Shown piece by piece: positions 16,786 through 25,083 of a stretch of DNA of 64,000 nt. The position numbers and the translations under genes are program-made. Positions within the stretch are counted from its first letter, which is position 1. Every line of letters begins with the position of its first letter. The notes beneath the pieces are model-generated. The model had not been told where the DNA came from. It saw only the letters and a list, made by a program, of their open reading frames with translations, and did not search any database. Where the stretch lies: positions 6,873 through 70,872 of the forward strand of contig DGXE01000070.1 of the NCBI GenBank assembly GCA_002395525.1, written 5' to 3'. The DNA is from Ruminococcus sp. UBA4240 (GTDB lineage: Bacteria > Bacillota > Clostridia > Oscillospirales > Ruminococcaceae).

Positions 16786-18243
16786 ATGGCAAGAAAGATA
16801 AGATTTCCGCTCCATATGAGCGACGGCGCAGATGTGCGCACGATCGAAGAGCTGCAGGAGCATTTTGACCTTGAATCCGTACTGGGATATTTTACAGACG
16901 GCAAGCTGAAGACCTGGCTTGAAGACCGTTACTATGATGAGCAGGCGGCGGCAGTAGGTGAACTTTCTGCCGATATGCCCGATCTGGGTGCAAGGCTTTC
17001 GGCTATATTCGGCATTGAGCATAATGACGGCACCGAAGTCGATTTAGAGGGGATACAGCGCCGCAAAGAGAAACTGCGCATACTCAGCGCATACACGGCA
17101 GACAGTGAGATCCTTGATAATGTTGACTTTGTAGCAATGGATCAGGATGAGCTGTTTGACATACTGGATATGTCGCCAGAGAAAGTGTATCTGTTTGGTG
17201 GAGAATTCTCTATACCTTTGGGAAAGAAGAATGTGACATATATTGGGCTAAATGGTGCGCAAGTTAAGCTATCAAAAGGAAAAGAACTTGGTGATTATAC
17301 AGCAATTGGCATATTTTTTAAAAACATCTTTTCAGAAGAGAAAAATGACAGTACATCCGAAGTATCACTTAATGGTGGCGAATATGGTGAACGTCTTTTC
17401 CTTGAAAGGAAATTTGCAGAAGCATTTCCTATACTGGAATCAGCTGCAAATGACGGTGATTCAAGAGCAATGTATCTATTAGCGCATTATTATATGGAAG
17501 GATATAATGTTGTTCAAATAAGCAGTAAAAAAAGGCTTGAATGGCTTGAAAAAGCAATTAGGTCTTATGAACCACTATCGTCCTTTCTATATGCATATTC
17601 TATATACGATAATTCGTTGACAAACTCAGAATCAAAACGAGAAAAAATGAAAGACGTTATTTCCTTAGCGGAAAAGGCAATCCCGGATCTATTAAGAATG
17701 GCAAATAATGATGATCCTTTGGCACAGTATGAGATTGCAGTTACGGCATTGAATTTTGGTTCAATACACGATTTTTGGGTAAACAAAAAAATCAAGATAG
17801 CATTAGCTATGAATGGTATAGATGTGAAAAAAGGATGTTCTTTTTGTATGAAATCAAGTGAAAAAGGTTTTTCACCCGCTAAGTCTATCATCTTGAATAT
17901 GCCTTGTGACGAGCTAGATCATATATCAACTGAACCATCAAAAGAGGAAAGAATGTTCAACGAATCTCTGGAAGACGGGAATGCTGTTGCACAATATATG
18001 ATGTATGACGATAATTGGTTAGATAATGAAGAAATTGCTTATGGTTATCTATTTAAATCAGCTGAGCAGGGTTATTTAAAGGCATGTGAACGCCTTGCTG
18101 AAGAATATGATAGAGATTATTTAGGACATGATAGGTGTGAGCAAAAAAAGTGGTATAATGTTATTATTAAACAAGGTTGTAAAGAGATACATGCAGAAGA
18201 ATGGATGATGAAAAAAGCCTCTGAGGAAATAAAAAAAATATAG
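16786..18243 (+). CDS. Constant N-domain plus diverged Sel1-like repeat protein (copy 1)
   Basis: 485-aa soluble protein. Residues 1-160 (MARKIRFPLHMSDGADVRTI onward) form a domain nearly identical to that of the next gene. Residues 185-485 are weak Sel1/TPR-like helical pairs (ERKFAEAFPILESAANDGDS, AYGYLFKSAEQGYLKACERL). DNA composition falls sharply to AT-rich at about 17230, exactly where similarity to the next gene ends. ATG 16786 is used because the paralogue starts at the same residue and AAGGAG is 7 nt upstream; ATG 16780 is an alternative. Likely an adaptor; function unknown. Confidence 0.75.
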   Translation: MARKIRFPLHMSDGADVRTIEELQEHFDLESVLGYFTDGKLKTWLEDRYYDEQAAAVGELSADMPDLGARLSAIFGIEHNDGTEVDLEGIQRRKEKLRILSAYTADSEILDNVDFVAMDQDELFDILDMSPEKVYLFGGEFSIPLGKKNVTYIGLNGAQVKLSKGKELGDYTAIGIFFKNIFSEEKNDSTSEVSLNGGEYGERLFLERKFAEAFPILESAANDGDSRAMYLLAHYYMEGYNVVQISSKKRLEWLEKAIRSYEPLSSFLYAYSIYDNSLTNSESKREKMKDVISLAEKAIPDLLRMANNDDPLAQYEIAVTALNFGSIHDFWVNKKIKIALAMNGIDVKKGCSFCMKSSEKGFSPAKSIILNMPCDELDHISTEPSKEERMFNESLEDGNAVAQYMMYDDNWLDNEEIAYGYLFKSAEQGYLKACERLAEEYDRDYLGHDRCEQKKWYNVIIKQGCKEIHAEEWMMKKASEEIKKI

Positions 18244-18297
18244 TGAAAAAGAAGGCTTGGTAATTTCACTCGTATTCACGTATAGTAAGGAGCAACT

Positions 18298-19194
18298 ATG
18301 GCACGTAAGATAAGATTTCCGCTCCATATGAGCGACGGCGCAGATGTACGCACTATTGAGGAACTTCAGGAGCATTTTGACCTTGAATCCGTATTGGGAT
18401 ATTTTACAGACGGCAAGCTGAAAACATGGCTTGAAGACCGTTACTATGATGAGCAGGCGGCGGCAGTAGGTGAACTTTCTACCGATATGCCGGATCTGGG
18501 TGCAAGGCTTTCGGCTATATTCGGAATTGAGGCAAAGGATACAGATGTGGATATAGAGGAGATACAGCGCCGCAAAGAGAAACTGCGCATACTCAGCGCA
18601 TACACGGCAGACAGTGAGATCCTTGATAATGTTGACTTTGTAGCAATGGATCAGGATGAGCTGTTTGACATACTTGATATGTCGCCGGAGAAGGTATATC
18701 TGTTCGGTGGAGAGTTCTCTATACCTTTCGGAAAGAAGAATATCACATATATCGGGCTGAACGAAGCGCAGGTTATGCTTGAAAGCAAAAACTCCTTTTC
18801 CGACTATCAAAAAGAAAATATATGCTTCGTTAACCTCGGTGCTGATGAATACTCAATCGCTGAACAGTATATTACTGACAGAGAATATGATAAAGCATTT
18901 CCCTTAATGCAGCAAGCTGCTGAACAAGGTCATCCCGATGCGCAATTTAATCTTGGAGCAATGTACGCCAATGGGTATGGCGTACAGAAGGATTTTTCAA
19001 AAGCAGCAAAGTGGTTTGAAAAAGCTGCTGAACAAGGGCATCGCGGTGCACAATATAGTCTTGGAGTAATGTACGACAATGGGTATGGCGTACAGAAGGA
19101 TTTTTCAAAAGCAGCAAAGTGGTTTAAAAAAGCTGCTGAACAAGGAGATCGCAAGGCGCAGGAAAAACTTAACCAGTTAGCCTTTTATTTATAA
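18298..19194 (+). CDS. Constant N-domain plus Sel1 repeat protein (copy 2)
   Basis: 298-aa soluble protein. Residues 1-155 duplicate the N-domain of the preceding gene, with about 95 percent nucleotide identity in the stretch compared by eye. The remaining part holds three Sel1 repeats of 36 residues (AAEQGHPDAQFNLGAMYANG, AAEQGHRGAQYSLGVMYDNG and a third partial unit); two of the 108-bp DNA units are almost identical. Sel1 repeats mediate protein-protein contacts. AAGGAG lies upstream of ATG 18298, 54 nt after the previous stop. Probably an adaptor for the same ATPase; unproven. Confidence 0.8.
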   Translation: MARKIRFPLHMSDGADVRTIEELQEHFDLESVLGYFTDGKLKTWLEDRYYDEQAAAVGELSTDMPDLGARLSAIFGIEAKDTDVDIEEIQRRKEKLRILSAYTADSEILDNVDFVAMDQDELFDILDMSPEKVYLFGGEFSIPFGKKNITYIGLNEAQVMLESKNSFSDYQKENICFVNLGADEYSIAEQYITDREYDKAFPLMQQAAEQGHPDAQFNLGAMYANGYGVQKDFSKAAKWFEKAAEQGHRGAQYSLGVMYDNGYGVQKDFSKAAKWFKKAAEQGDRKAQEKLNQLAFYL

Positions 19195-19246
19195 GTTATG
19201 TCTTATGGAAAACGCAAAATGATCCCTGCATATAAAGGAGTTAGAA

Positions 19247-20260
19247 ATGTCCGACTTATCATCATCCATCCGTGAAGCAATAGCCGACTATTCGTCACAT
19301 AATGAAGAACAGACACCCGCCGAATGGCTGCAAAGCTATCTCGGTGAAAAACTGCATGCAAGATCAGTCAATGCTATACATACCATATCGGGCGAGATAC
19401 TGGATACTCTCGACCTTATGGAGCAGAAAAAGGCCGCTGTGAATGAGGCTGTAGAAAACGGACAGTCTGCCGAGGGCTGGCTTGCCGATGAGATCATGAG
19501 CGACAGCATGAGCAACGGTGAAAAGGCAAGGACAGCCGCCGCATTCTTCAACGGCATAGTCAGCGCTCAGAAAGGCCTCGATGAAACGATTGAAGCAGAG
19601 CCTATCGACATTTCCGCAGATGAAGACTGGCAGGACGACAACTGGAACGACTACAAGCTAAAGGATAACCTGAAAAGTCTGGCACTTAATGTGGGCATGA
19701 CAAGCATGAAAGAGATCGCATCCGATGTCTTTGTAAAGGCTTCCGAAGAAGGCATCGGTGAAGTCCTGCACGACAGGGATTTTATGGCTGATGCACTTGT
19801 CGGCGGTGCTTGTTCAGGCTTGAAGGTAGCGGTTTCCGCCGGCTTGAAAGTCGCCGAAGAAAGCGGGTATCTGCCACCGACAGCCACAAGCACGCTTGCG
19901 GCAACTGCTTTCAGGGCAGTTGAGGGAGCAAGAGTGATGGCAGAAGTTGTCAAGGGCAATATGTCCGTAACCGAGGCTCTTGTTGATATGAAGAACACTG
20001 CGGTAGCTGCGGTTTCGGGAATGTGGCAGCAGCATAAGGGGAAGATACTCACCGCAGCCACAGACATTGCCGGAAAAGTTTTCGGGCCTGTCGGCGCTGT
20101 CGTAGGCGGTGCAGTCAGTGGGCTTTTTGCCAAAAATGAAGATGGTTCAAGACTAAAAACAGTTCTTAAAGAAGCAGGCAAAGCTGCATTAAGATTTCTC
20201 ACTAAAGAGATACATCTTCCGTTTCTCAGCAAGGCTAAGATATTGCAGGTCAATGCATAA
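19247..20260 (+). CDS. Gly/Ala-rich helical protein of unknown function
   Basis: 337-aa protein without signal peptide. Residues 1-150 are acidic and helical with a DEDWQDDNWNDYKLKDN patch near 130. Residues 185-300 are Ala/Gly/Val-rich helices (LVGGACSGLKVAVSAGLKVA, FGPVGAVVGGAVSGLFA) that contain glycine-zipper-like spacing and could insert into or lie on a membrane. The C-terminus is basic. AAAGGAG lies 8 nt before ATG 19247. Last gene of the five-gene run; no other family signature is seen. Effector, membrane partner and scaffold all remain possible. Confidence 0.7.
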   Translation: MSDLSSSIREAIADYSSHNEEQTPAEWLQSYLGEKLHARSVNAIHTISGEILDTLDLMEQKKAAVNEAVENGQSAEGWLADEIMSDSMSNGEKARTAAAFFNGIVSAQKGLDETIEAEPIDISADEDWQDDNWNDYKLKDNLKSLALNVGMTSMKEIASDVFVKASEEGIGEVLHDRDFMADALVGGACSGLKVAVSAGLKVAEESGYLPPTATSTLAATAFRAVEGARVMAEVVKGNMSVTEALVDMKNTAVAAVSGMWQQHKGKILTAATDIAGKVFGPVGAVVGGAVSGLFAKNEDGSRLKTVLKEAGKAALRFLTKEIHLPFLSKAKILQVNA

Positions 20261-20369
20261 CAAATCCCCGCAGGCGGCACCTCCCTGCTCCTCGTTAGCC
20301 TCTGCCCCGCAAAAGCAACGCCTTTGCAGGGAAAGAGGCAATTTGCTTTCGACCTTTGACAACTACCAG

Positions 20370-20390
20370 CTATTCACTATTAGCTGTCAG
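20370..20390 (-). repeat. Heptamer triplet overlapping a stop codon
   Basis: CTGACAG-CTAATAG-TGAATAG on the minus strand; the TGA stop of the lipoprotein gene (20389-20387) lies in the first unit. 20261-20369 holds no other recognised feature. Confidence 0.7.
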
Positions 20391-21202
20391 CTGTTCCACT
20401 GTGAGGGCTGCATATCAAGGCTGTCACGGTTTTCCTCTATGAGCTGCACAAGGTCGGCGGGGAGTTTCGCCTCGGAGTCGGGAAGCCCGTCCTTCCATGC
20501 CCATCCATCGGTAAGGTTGATGAAATACACCTGTCCGTCGGCGGTGTAAAGGGTGTATTCGGGGAGACCATCGCAGGAAACAGGCTCAAACTCCAGGGCA
20601 GCCATGCGGTATGTTACATCAGCGAACCTGTCTCCGTACATGGGGGTGTAGAGCTCGTTGTAATAGCCGTACTGTGTTATCTCCGCAAGGGTGTCGGTGA
20701 CGCTTTGGGGCATGGGATGTGACCCTGCGGGCTCGATAAGCTCCGCCCATTCAGGGCGGCACCCCATGGGATAGCTTTCCTCAAAGCCGTAGCACTCGAT
20801 TCGTATCAGGTCACCGCTGTCAAAGTCAGACATATCATAGTCGTAAAGGATCACAGGACCTGTCATGAATTGGCTGTCGGCGATGAACATATCCACCCCG
20901 TTGTCGCACAGGAAATAGTACCCCGTCACAAGGGACATATCCGGGTCAGGCTCGTGTGCTGTGGTAACGGTATCGGTGACGGTGAGGGAGCCTGTGTCCG
21001 CAGGCTGAGCCACGGAGGTGAAATACTCTGTTACGGCGGCATCCACCTGTGATGCCGCTGTTTTTTCCTCGGAATACTCATCATCTGGCAGGAATGCAGC
21101 TGAGGTCACAGCTGTTGTTTCCTCCGGGGGCAGGGTCTGCACCGTCTTTTCTCCGCAGGAGCAGAGGAGAAGTGCGGCTGTCAGCAGTATCATTTTTTTC
21201 AT
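20387..21202 (-). CDS. Putative surface lipoprotein
   Basis: 271 aa with an N-terminal lipoprotein signal MKKMILLTAALLLCSCGEK; the lipobox is LCSC, so Cys18 would be lipidated. A Thr/Glu/Pro-rich spacer follows, then a globular domain from about residue 90 with no recognised family (VTGYYFLCDNGVDMFIADS). ATG 21202 is chosen because it begins the signal peptide and follows GAGGTG; upstream in-frame codons run through repeat DNA. Lone gene, divergent from azlC. Role unknown; extracellular face of the membrane is expected. Confidence 0.75.
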   Translation of the reverse strand: MKKMILLTAALLLCSCGEKTVQTLPPEETTAVTSAAFLPDDEYSEEKTAASQVDAAVTEYFTSVAQPADTGSLTVTDTVTTAHEPDPDMSLVTGYYFLCDNGVDMFIADSQFMTGPVILYDYDMSDFDSGDLIRIECYGFEESYPMGCRPEWAELIEPAGSHPMPQSVTDTLAEITQYGYYNELYTPMYGDRFADVTYRMAALEFEPVSCDGLPEYTLYTADGQVYFINLTDGWAWKDGLPDSEAKLPADLVQLIEENRDSLDMQPSQWNS

Positions 21203-21215
21203 AGTGAACACCTCA

Positions 21216-21236
21216 TAAGTAATAGGTAATAGGGGG
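21216..21236 (+). repeat. Heptamers TAAGTAA-TAGGTAA-TAGGGGG
   Basis: Short 7-bp unit run in the leader of the lipoprotein gene, akin to TAAGTAA units at 4395-4415. A perfect GCCGAAGACTTCGGC hairpin lies just beyond (21243-21257). Confidence 0.5.
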
Positions 21237-21317
21237 CAGGCGAACTGCCGAAGACTTCGGCTGCTATTTACAATACAACCCATGAATGCCGTATTTCTCA
21301 TTTTACAAAAAATTTTC

Positions 21318-21346
21318 TTGCAATGTGTTCTTGATTGTGGTATGAT
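21318..21346 (+). promoter_or_regulatory. Promoter of azlCD
   Basis: TTGCAA (21318-21323), 17-bp spacer, TATGAT (21341-21346) with extended -10 TGG. Confidence 0.65.
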
Positions 21347-21413
21347 AGTGTTGCCCTTGCAGGGCAATTTGTTTTTTGGGGGCGATGTTCCCCCTGCATA
21401 GCGTGGTGTTTTG

Positions 21414-22112
21414 ATGAATTATACAAAGGGTCTCAGGGACGGCATCCCCGTGGGTCTCGGCTATCTGGCGGTGTCCTTCGGCTTCGGCATAACCGCTGTA
21501 AGGGCGGGGCTTACTGTATTGCAGGCAACTGTCATATCTGCGACTAATCTCACCTCCGCAGGTCAGGCGGCGGGAGTTACCGTCATTGCGGAAAACGGCA
21601 CCCTTATTGAAATGGCTCTGGTACAGCTTGTGATAAATATACGGTACTCCCTGATGGCGCTGTCCCTTTCACAGCGGCTGGACAGCTCCTTTAACACGGG
21701 TCACCGCCTCATAGCCGCCTACGGCATCACTGATGAGATATTCGCCCTTGCCTCCATGCACCCCGGGCGGGTGGCACCCGGCTATATGTACGGCCTTATC
21801 ACAGACGGCTTTATGGGCTGGGTGGCAGGCACGGTGCTGGGGGCAGTGGCGGGGGATGTGCTGCCCACAATGGTGTCCAACGCCCTGGGCATCATGATAT
21901 ACGGTATGTTTGTGGCGCTAATAATACCTCCCTCGAAAAAGGAGAAGAATGTACTGTTCACCGTGGCAACGGCGGCGGCTCTGTCCATAGGCCTAAAGCT
22001 CCTGTTCCCCTCCCTTTCGGCAGGGTTCGGGGTCATCATAGCGGGGGCAGTGTCCGCAGGAGCGGCGGCTCTGCTGTTCCCTGCGGCTGATGATAAGGAG
22101 GAAAAGGCATGA
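21414..22112 (+). CDS. azlC: AzlC-family branched-chain amino acid exporter subunit
   Basis: 232-aa membrane protein, the large subunit of the two-component AzlCD exporter (E. coli YgaZH homologue) for branched-chain amino acids and analogues. Conserved start GLRDGIPVGLGYLAVSFGFG and the AGQAAGVTVIAENG and NIRYSLMALSLSQRL motifs are present, with about seven hydrophobic segments. ATG 21414 is used rather than TTG 21411. It overlaps azlD by 4 nt (ATGA), so the subunits are translationally coupled. Confidence 0.92.
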   Translation: MNYTKGLRDGIPVGLGYLAVSFGFGITAVRAGLTVLQATVISATNLTSAGQAAGVTVIAENGTLIEMALVQLVINIRYSLMALSLSQRLDSSFNTGHRLIAAYGITDEIFALASMHPGRVAPGYMYGLITDGFMGWVAGTVLGAVAGDVLPTMVSNALGIMIYGMFVALIIPPSKKEKNVLFTVATAAALSIGLKLLFPSLSAGFGVIIAGAVSAGAAALLFPAADDKEEKA

Positions 22113-22408
22113 GCATAGCACTGTATATCCTTGTAATGGCGGGTGTCACCTACCTTATCCGTGTGATACCCTTTGCGGCAGTCAGGGGGAAAATACGCTC
22201 CCGTTTCGTGCGTTCCTTCCTGTTCTACATCCCATACGCTGTGCTGTCTGCCATGACCTTCCCCGCCATATTCTACTCCACCGGTGATACCCTTTCTGCG
22301 GCTGTGGGGACGGCTGCGGCAGTGATCCTTGCATACTTCGGCCTTCCCCTGATAGTGGTGTCCCTTGGGGGCTCCCTTGCGGCATTTGCTGTTATGCTGA
22401 TAATGTGA
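22109..22408 (+). CDS. azlD: AzlD-domain small membrane subunit
   Basis: 99-aa protein with three to four transmembrane helices and the AzlD motif TYLIRVIPFAAV near residue 12 and RSFLFYIPYAVLSAMTFPA near 35. It forms the exporter with AzlC. AAGGAGG-like sequence lies in the end of azlC. Confidence 0.9.
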   Translation: MSIALYILVMAGVTYLIRVIPFAAVRGKIRSRFVRSFLFYIPYAVLSAMTFPAIFYSTGDTLSAAVGTAAAVILAYFGLPLIVVSLGGSLAAFAVMLIM

Positions 22409-22512
22409 GGGATAGGCTCGGAGAGGTAAAGAAGCATTAAGAACGCATATTCCATCAAGTGACTCGACAAAAAACTGTCGAGTCCGTCGAGTGCAGGTAA
22501 CCTGCCGGCAGG

Positions 22513-22548
22513 CTGTCCACTGAACATTGTACAATTAGCAGTGGACAG
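22513..22548 (+). terminator. Possible terminator after azlCD
   Basis: Perfect 10-bp stem CTGTCCACTG with CAGTGGACAG, followed by only TTTCGGG, so termination strength is doubtful. Two further inverted repeats lie just upstream (ACTCGACA/TGTCGAGT at 22462-22483 and CCTGCCGGCAGG at 22501-22512). No gene is seen in 22409-22782. Confidence 0.4.
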
Positions 22549-22601
22549 TTTCGGGCAAATTGCATAAATCTGACAAAAAATCCTGCGGGGCCAAAAAAGC
22601 C

Positions 22602-22630
22602 TTGACAGGGATGAATTTTTGTGGTAATAT
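22602..22630 (+). promoter_or_regulatory. Promoter of rpmG-secE-nusG-rplK-rplA
   Basis: TTGACA (22602-22607), 17-bp spacer, TAATAT (22625-22630) with extended -10 TGG. It predicts a leader of about 145 nt before rpmG. Confidence 0.8.
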
Positions 22631-22782
22631 TTATATACCTCTTTTTGGGGCTTTTTTTGCGTACCTTGGAAAGTGCGGAAGGGATGTGCGGCTGCAAGGC
22701 ATATCCGTGAGGCAGTCTTTGGGGCGCACCCGACTGAGGGAGGCAATTTACGGAGAGATCCGAATTTACAGGAGGTGCCGAA

Positions 22783-22932
22783 ATGAGAGTCAAGATAATA
22801 CTGGCGTGCACAGAGTGCAAACAGCGCAACTACAACACCAAGAAGAACAAGAAAAATGATCCCGACAGGATCGAGATGAACAAGTACTGCAAGTTCTGCA
22901 AGAAGCACACACTTCACAGAGAGACCAAGTAA
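22783..22932 (+). CDS. rpmG: 50S ribosomal protein L33, zinc-binding form
   Basis: 49 aa, MRVKIILACTECKQRNYNT start. It keeps two CxxC pairs (CTEC and CKFC), marking the Zn-containing C+ form rather than the zinc-free paralogue. AGGAGGTG precedes ATG 22783. It is placed directly before secE as in many Firmicutes, though no tRNA-Trp lies between them here. Confidence 0.95.
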   Translation: MRVKIILACTECKQRNYNTKKNKKNDPDRIEMNKYCKFCKKHTLHRETK

Positions 22933-22946
22933 CGGGAGGTTTTGAT

Positions 22947-23231
22947 ATGGCAGAGAAAGACACCGCAAAGAAGGCTGCCAAGGCCGATAAAGCGGATAAG
23001 CCTGCCGTAAAGGGCAAAACCTCTAACAATGTCAAGAAGCCGAACAAGGTAGCAAAGTATTTCAGGGATCTGCGCAGCGAATTCAAGAAGGTCGTATGGC
23101 CCTCCCGCAAGACCGTTGTGAACAACACAGCTGTGGTCATCGTCACCATGATAGTGACAGGCCTTGGGGTATTCGCAATGGACACTGTATTCGCAAAGCT
23201 GCTTGAGACGATGCTCAACTTCGGCGGTTGA
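22947..23231 (+). CDS. secE: Preprotein translocase subunit SecE
   Basis: 94-aa membrane subunit that clamps SecY. A Lys/Ala-rich cytosolic N-terminus of about 40 residues precedes the conserved amphipathic helix YFRDLRSEFKKVVWPSRKT and a single transmembrane helix (VVIVTMIVTGLGVFAMDTVF). The N-terminal extension is longer than in Bacillus SecE (about 60 aa). GGGAGG upstream; 14 nt after rpmG. Confidence 0.95.
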   Translation: MAEKDTAKKAAKADKADKPAVKGKTSNNVKKPNKVAKYFRDLRSEFKKVVWPSRKTVVNNTAVVIVTMIVTGLGVFAMDTVFAKLLETMLNFGG

Positions 23232-23259
23232 CGGGTTTTCATAAGAAGGGAAGGTAAAA

Positions 23260-23820
23260 ATGTCAGATACTGCAAAATGGTATGTTGTCCACACCTATTC
23301 CGGATATGAAAACAAGGTACGTGAAACTATACTGAGAGTTGTTGAGAACAGAGGCCTTCAGGACGTTATACAGGACGTTCAGATCCCCACCGAGCGAGTT
23401 CTTGAAAAGAACGAGAAGGGCGAGGAGAAGGAGGTTGACCGCAAGATATTCCCCGGCTACGTGCTGGTGAAGATGATCCTCTCCGAGGACGGCAACAACA
23501 ATGACAACAGCTGGTATATAGTTCGCAATACAAGAGGTGTTACGGGCTTTGTAGGACCCGGCGGCAAGGCAGTTCCCCTGAGTGACGAGGAGGTCGAGCG
23601 TTTCGGCGTTACCGAGACACAGACCGTTTCCGAGTTCTCCTACAGCTACAAGGTAGGGGACGAGGTAAGGATAACCGCAGGCGCAATGGCGGGCTTTGTC
23701 GGCGAGGTAAAGGCGATAGATACAGTCGCCGGTACGGTAGATGTCAGCGTTTCCATGTTTGGAAGAGAAACACTTGCCACCCTTGATGTATCACAGGTGG
23801 AAGTTTCGGCAGATGTTTAA
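23260..23820 (+). CDS. nusG: Transcription termination/antitermination factor NusG
   Basis: 186 aa. The NGN domain begins with KWYVVHTYSGYENKV and contains FPGYVLVKM; the C-terminal KOW domain is GDEVRITAGAMAGFVGEV. NusG binds RNA polymerase and couples it to Rho, NusE or the ribosome. Usual secE-nusG-rplK order. Confidence 0.97.
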   Translation: MSDTAKWYVVHTYSGYENKVRETILRVVENRGLQDVIQDVQIPTERVLEKNEKGEEKEVDRKIFPGYVLVKMILSEDGNNNDNSWYIVRNTRGVTGFVGPGGKAVPLSDEEVERFGVTETQTVSEFSYSYKVGDEVRITAGAMAGFVGEVKAIDTVAGTVDVSVSMFGRETLATLDVSQVEVSADV

Positions 23821-23856
23821 ACTGTCGCATGAATCATTTTTTTGGAGGTGTGCATT

Positions 23857-24282
23857 ATGGCACAGAAAGTAGTTGGCTTGATCAAGCTTCAGATCGCAGC
23901 AGGTAAGGCTACACCTGCTCCCCCTGTTGGTCCTGCACTGGGTCAGCACGGCGTTAATATAATGGCATTCACTAAGGAATTCAACGAGAGGACAAAGAAC
24001 GACATCGGTCTTATAATCCCCGTTGTTATCACTGTCTATGCAGACAGATCCTTTACATTCATCACAAAGACTCCTCCTGCAGCTGTACTCATCAAGAAGG
24101 CTGCAAATCTGGAGAAGGGTTCAGGCGAGCCCAACAAGAACAAGGTCGGCAAGCTCACCAAGGATCAGGTGAGAAAGATCGCAGAGACCAAGCTGCCCGA
24201 TCTCAACGCAGCTACAGTAGAAGCCGCAATGAGCATGATCGCAGGCACCGCACGTTCAATGGGCGTTCAGGTAGTAGACTGA
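23857..24282 (+). CDS. rplK: 50S ribosomal protein L11
   Basis: 141 aa, the standard L11 length when started at ATG 23857, which has GGAGGTG 6 nt upstream. VGLIKLQIAAGKATPAPPVG and LGQHGVNIMAFTKEFN are canonical. L11 forms the GTPase-associated centre with 23S rRNA and is needed for RelA activation. Confidence 0.98.
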   Translation: MAQKVVGLIKLQIAAGKATPAPPVGPALGQHGVNIMAFTKEFNERTKNDIGLIIPVVITVYADRSFTFITKTPPAAVLIKKAANLEKGSGEPNKNKVGKLTKDQVRKIAETKLPDLNAATVEAAMSMIAGTARSMGVQVVD

Positions 24283-24292
24283 ACCTAATATC

Positions 24293-24357
24293 AAGTGGGA
24301 GGTAAACCGGTCACGCACCGGTGTCCCGTTAGTCACCCATAGGTGACACCACCACTT
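24293..24357 (+). promoter_or_regulatory. Structured rplA leader, candidate L1-binding autoregulatory RNA
   Basis: Outer stem AAGTGG (24293-24298) with CCACTT (24352-24357) closes two hairpins, ACCGGT/ACCGGT (24306-24322) and GTCACC/GGTGAC (24332-24347). The 5' strand reads GTGGGAGGT, similar to the L1 target in ribosomal RNA and L1 operon leaders. The AGGAGG of rplA lies just beyond. Confidence 0.55.
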
Positions 24358-24373
24358 TACAGGAGGATTAATA

Positions 24374-25069
24374 ATGAAACACGGTAAGAAGTATAACGAA
24401 AGTGCCAAGCTTGTAGAAGCGGGCAGATTTTATGATACCACAGATGCCCTTGACCTTGTTTGCAAGGCTGCAAAGGCAAAGTTTGACGAAACTGTTGAGG
24501 TACACGTTCGCCTGGGCGTTGACTCCCGTCACGCTGACCAGCAGGTCAGAGGCGCAGTTGTTCTCCCCAACGGTACCGGTAAGAACGTAAGAGTGCTTGT
24601 ATTCTGCAAGGAGGACAAGTACGATGCTGCCAGGGAGGCAGGCGCTGAGTATGTCGGCGGTATGGACATGGTTGAGAAGATCACCAAGGAAAACTGGATG
24701 GATTTCGATGTTGTTATCGCATCCCCTGACATGATGGGCGTTGTAGGCCGTCTCGGTAAGATCCTCGGTCCCCGCGGACTCATGCCCAACCCCAAGGCAG
24801 GCACAGTTGCTCCCGACGTTGCCAAGGCTGTTACTGAGGCAAAGGCAGGTAAGATCGAGTACCGTCTTGACAAGACCAACATCATCCACTGCCCCATCGG
24901 CAAGGTTTCCTTCGGCGCTGAGAAGCTCTCCGAGAACTTCAACACTCTGCTTGAAGCAATCGTAAAGGCTAAGCCCGCCGCAGCAAAGGGCACATACCTG
25001 AAGTCCTGCACCGTGGCATCCACCATGGGCGTGGGCGTTCCCGTTTCGACCACCAAGTACGGTGTGTGA
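24374..25069 (+). CDS. rplA: 50S ribosomal protein L1
   Basis: 231 aa with MKHGKKYNESAKLVEAGRFY start, the ILGPRGLMPNPKAGTV signature and a C-terminal two-domain fold. L1 shapes the L1 stalk and represses its own operon. A terminator follows directly, so rplJ-rplL, often next, are not in this transcript. Confidence 0.98.
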   Translation: MKHGKKYNESAKLVEAGRFYDTTDALDLVCKAAKAKFDETVEVHVRLGVDSRHADQQVRGAVVLPNGTGKNVRVLVFCKEDKYDAAREAGAEYVGGMDMVEKITKENWMDFDVVIASPDMMGVVGRLGKILGPRGLMPNPKAGTVAPDVAKAVTEAKAGKIEYRLDKTNIIHCPIGKVSFGAEKLSENFNTLLEAIVKAKPAAAKGTYLKSCTVASTMGVGVPVSTTKYGV

Positions 25070-25083
25070 TCAGCAATAAAAAC

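Noticed and set aside
18940..19160. Two near-identical 108-bp tandem units as a mobile or minisatellite repeat
   Set aside because: They are in-frame Sel1 repeats of the encoded protein, 36 codons each.
22462..22512. Inverted repeats ACTCGACA/TGTCGAGT and CCTGCCGGCAGG as attachment or recombination sites
   Set aside because: No integrase or adjacent mobile gene; they are more simply part of the azlCD 3' region.
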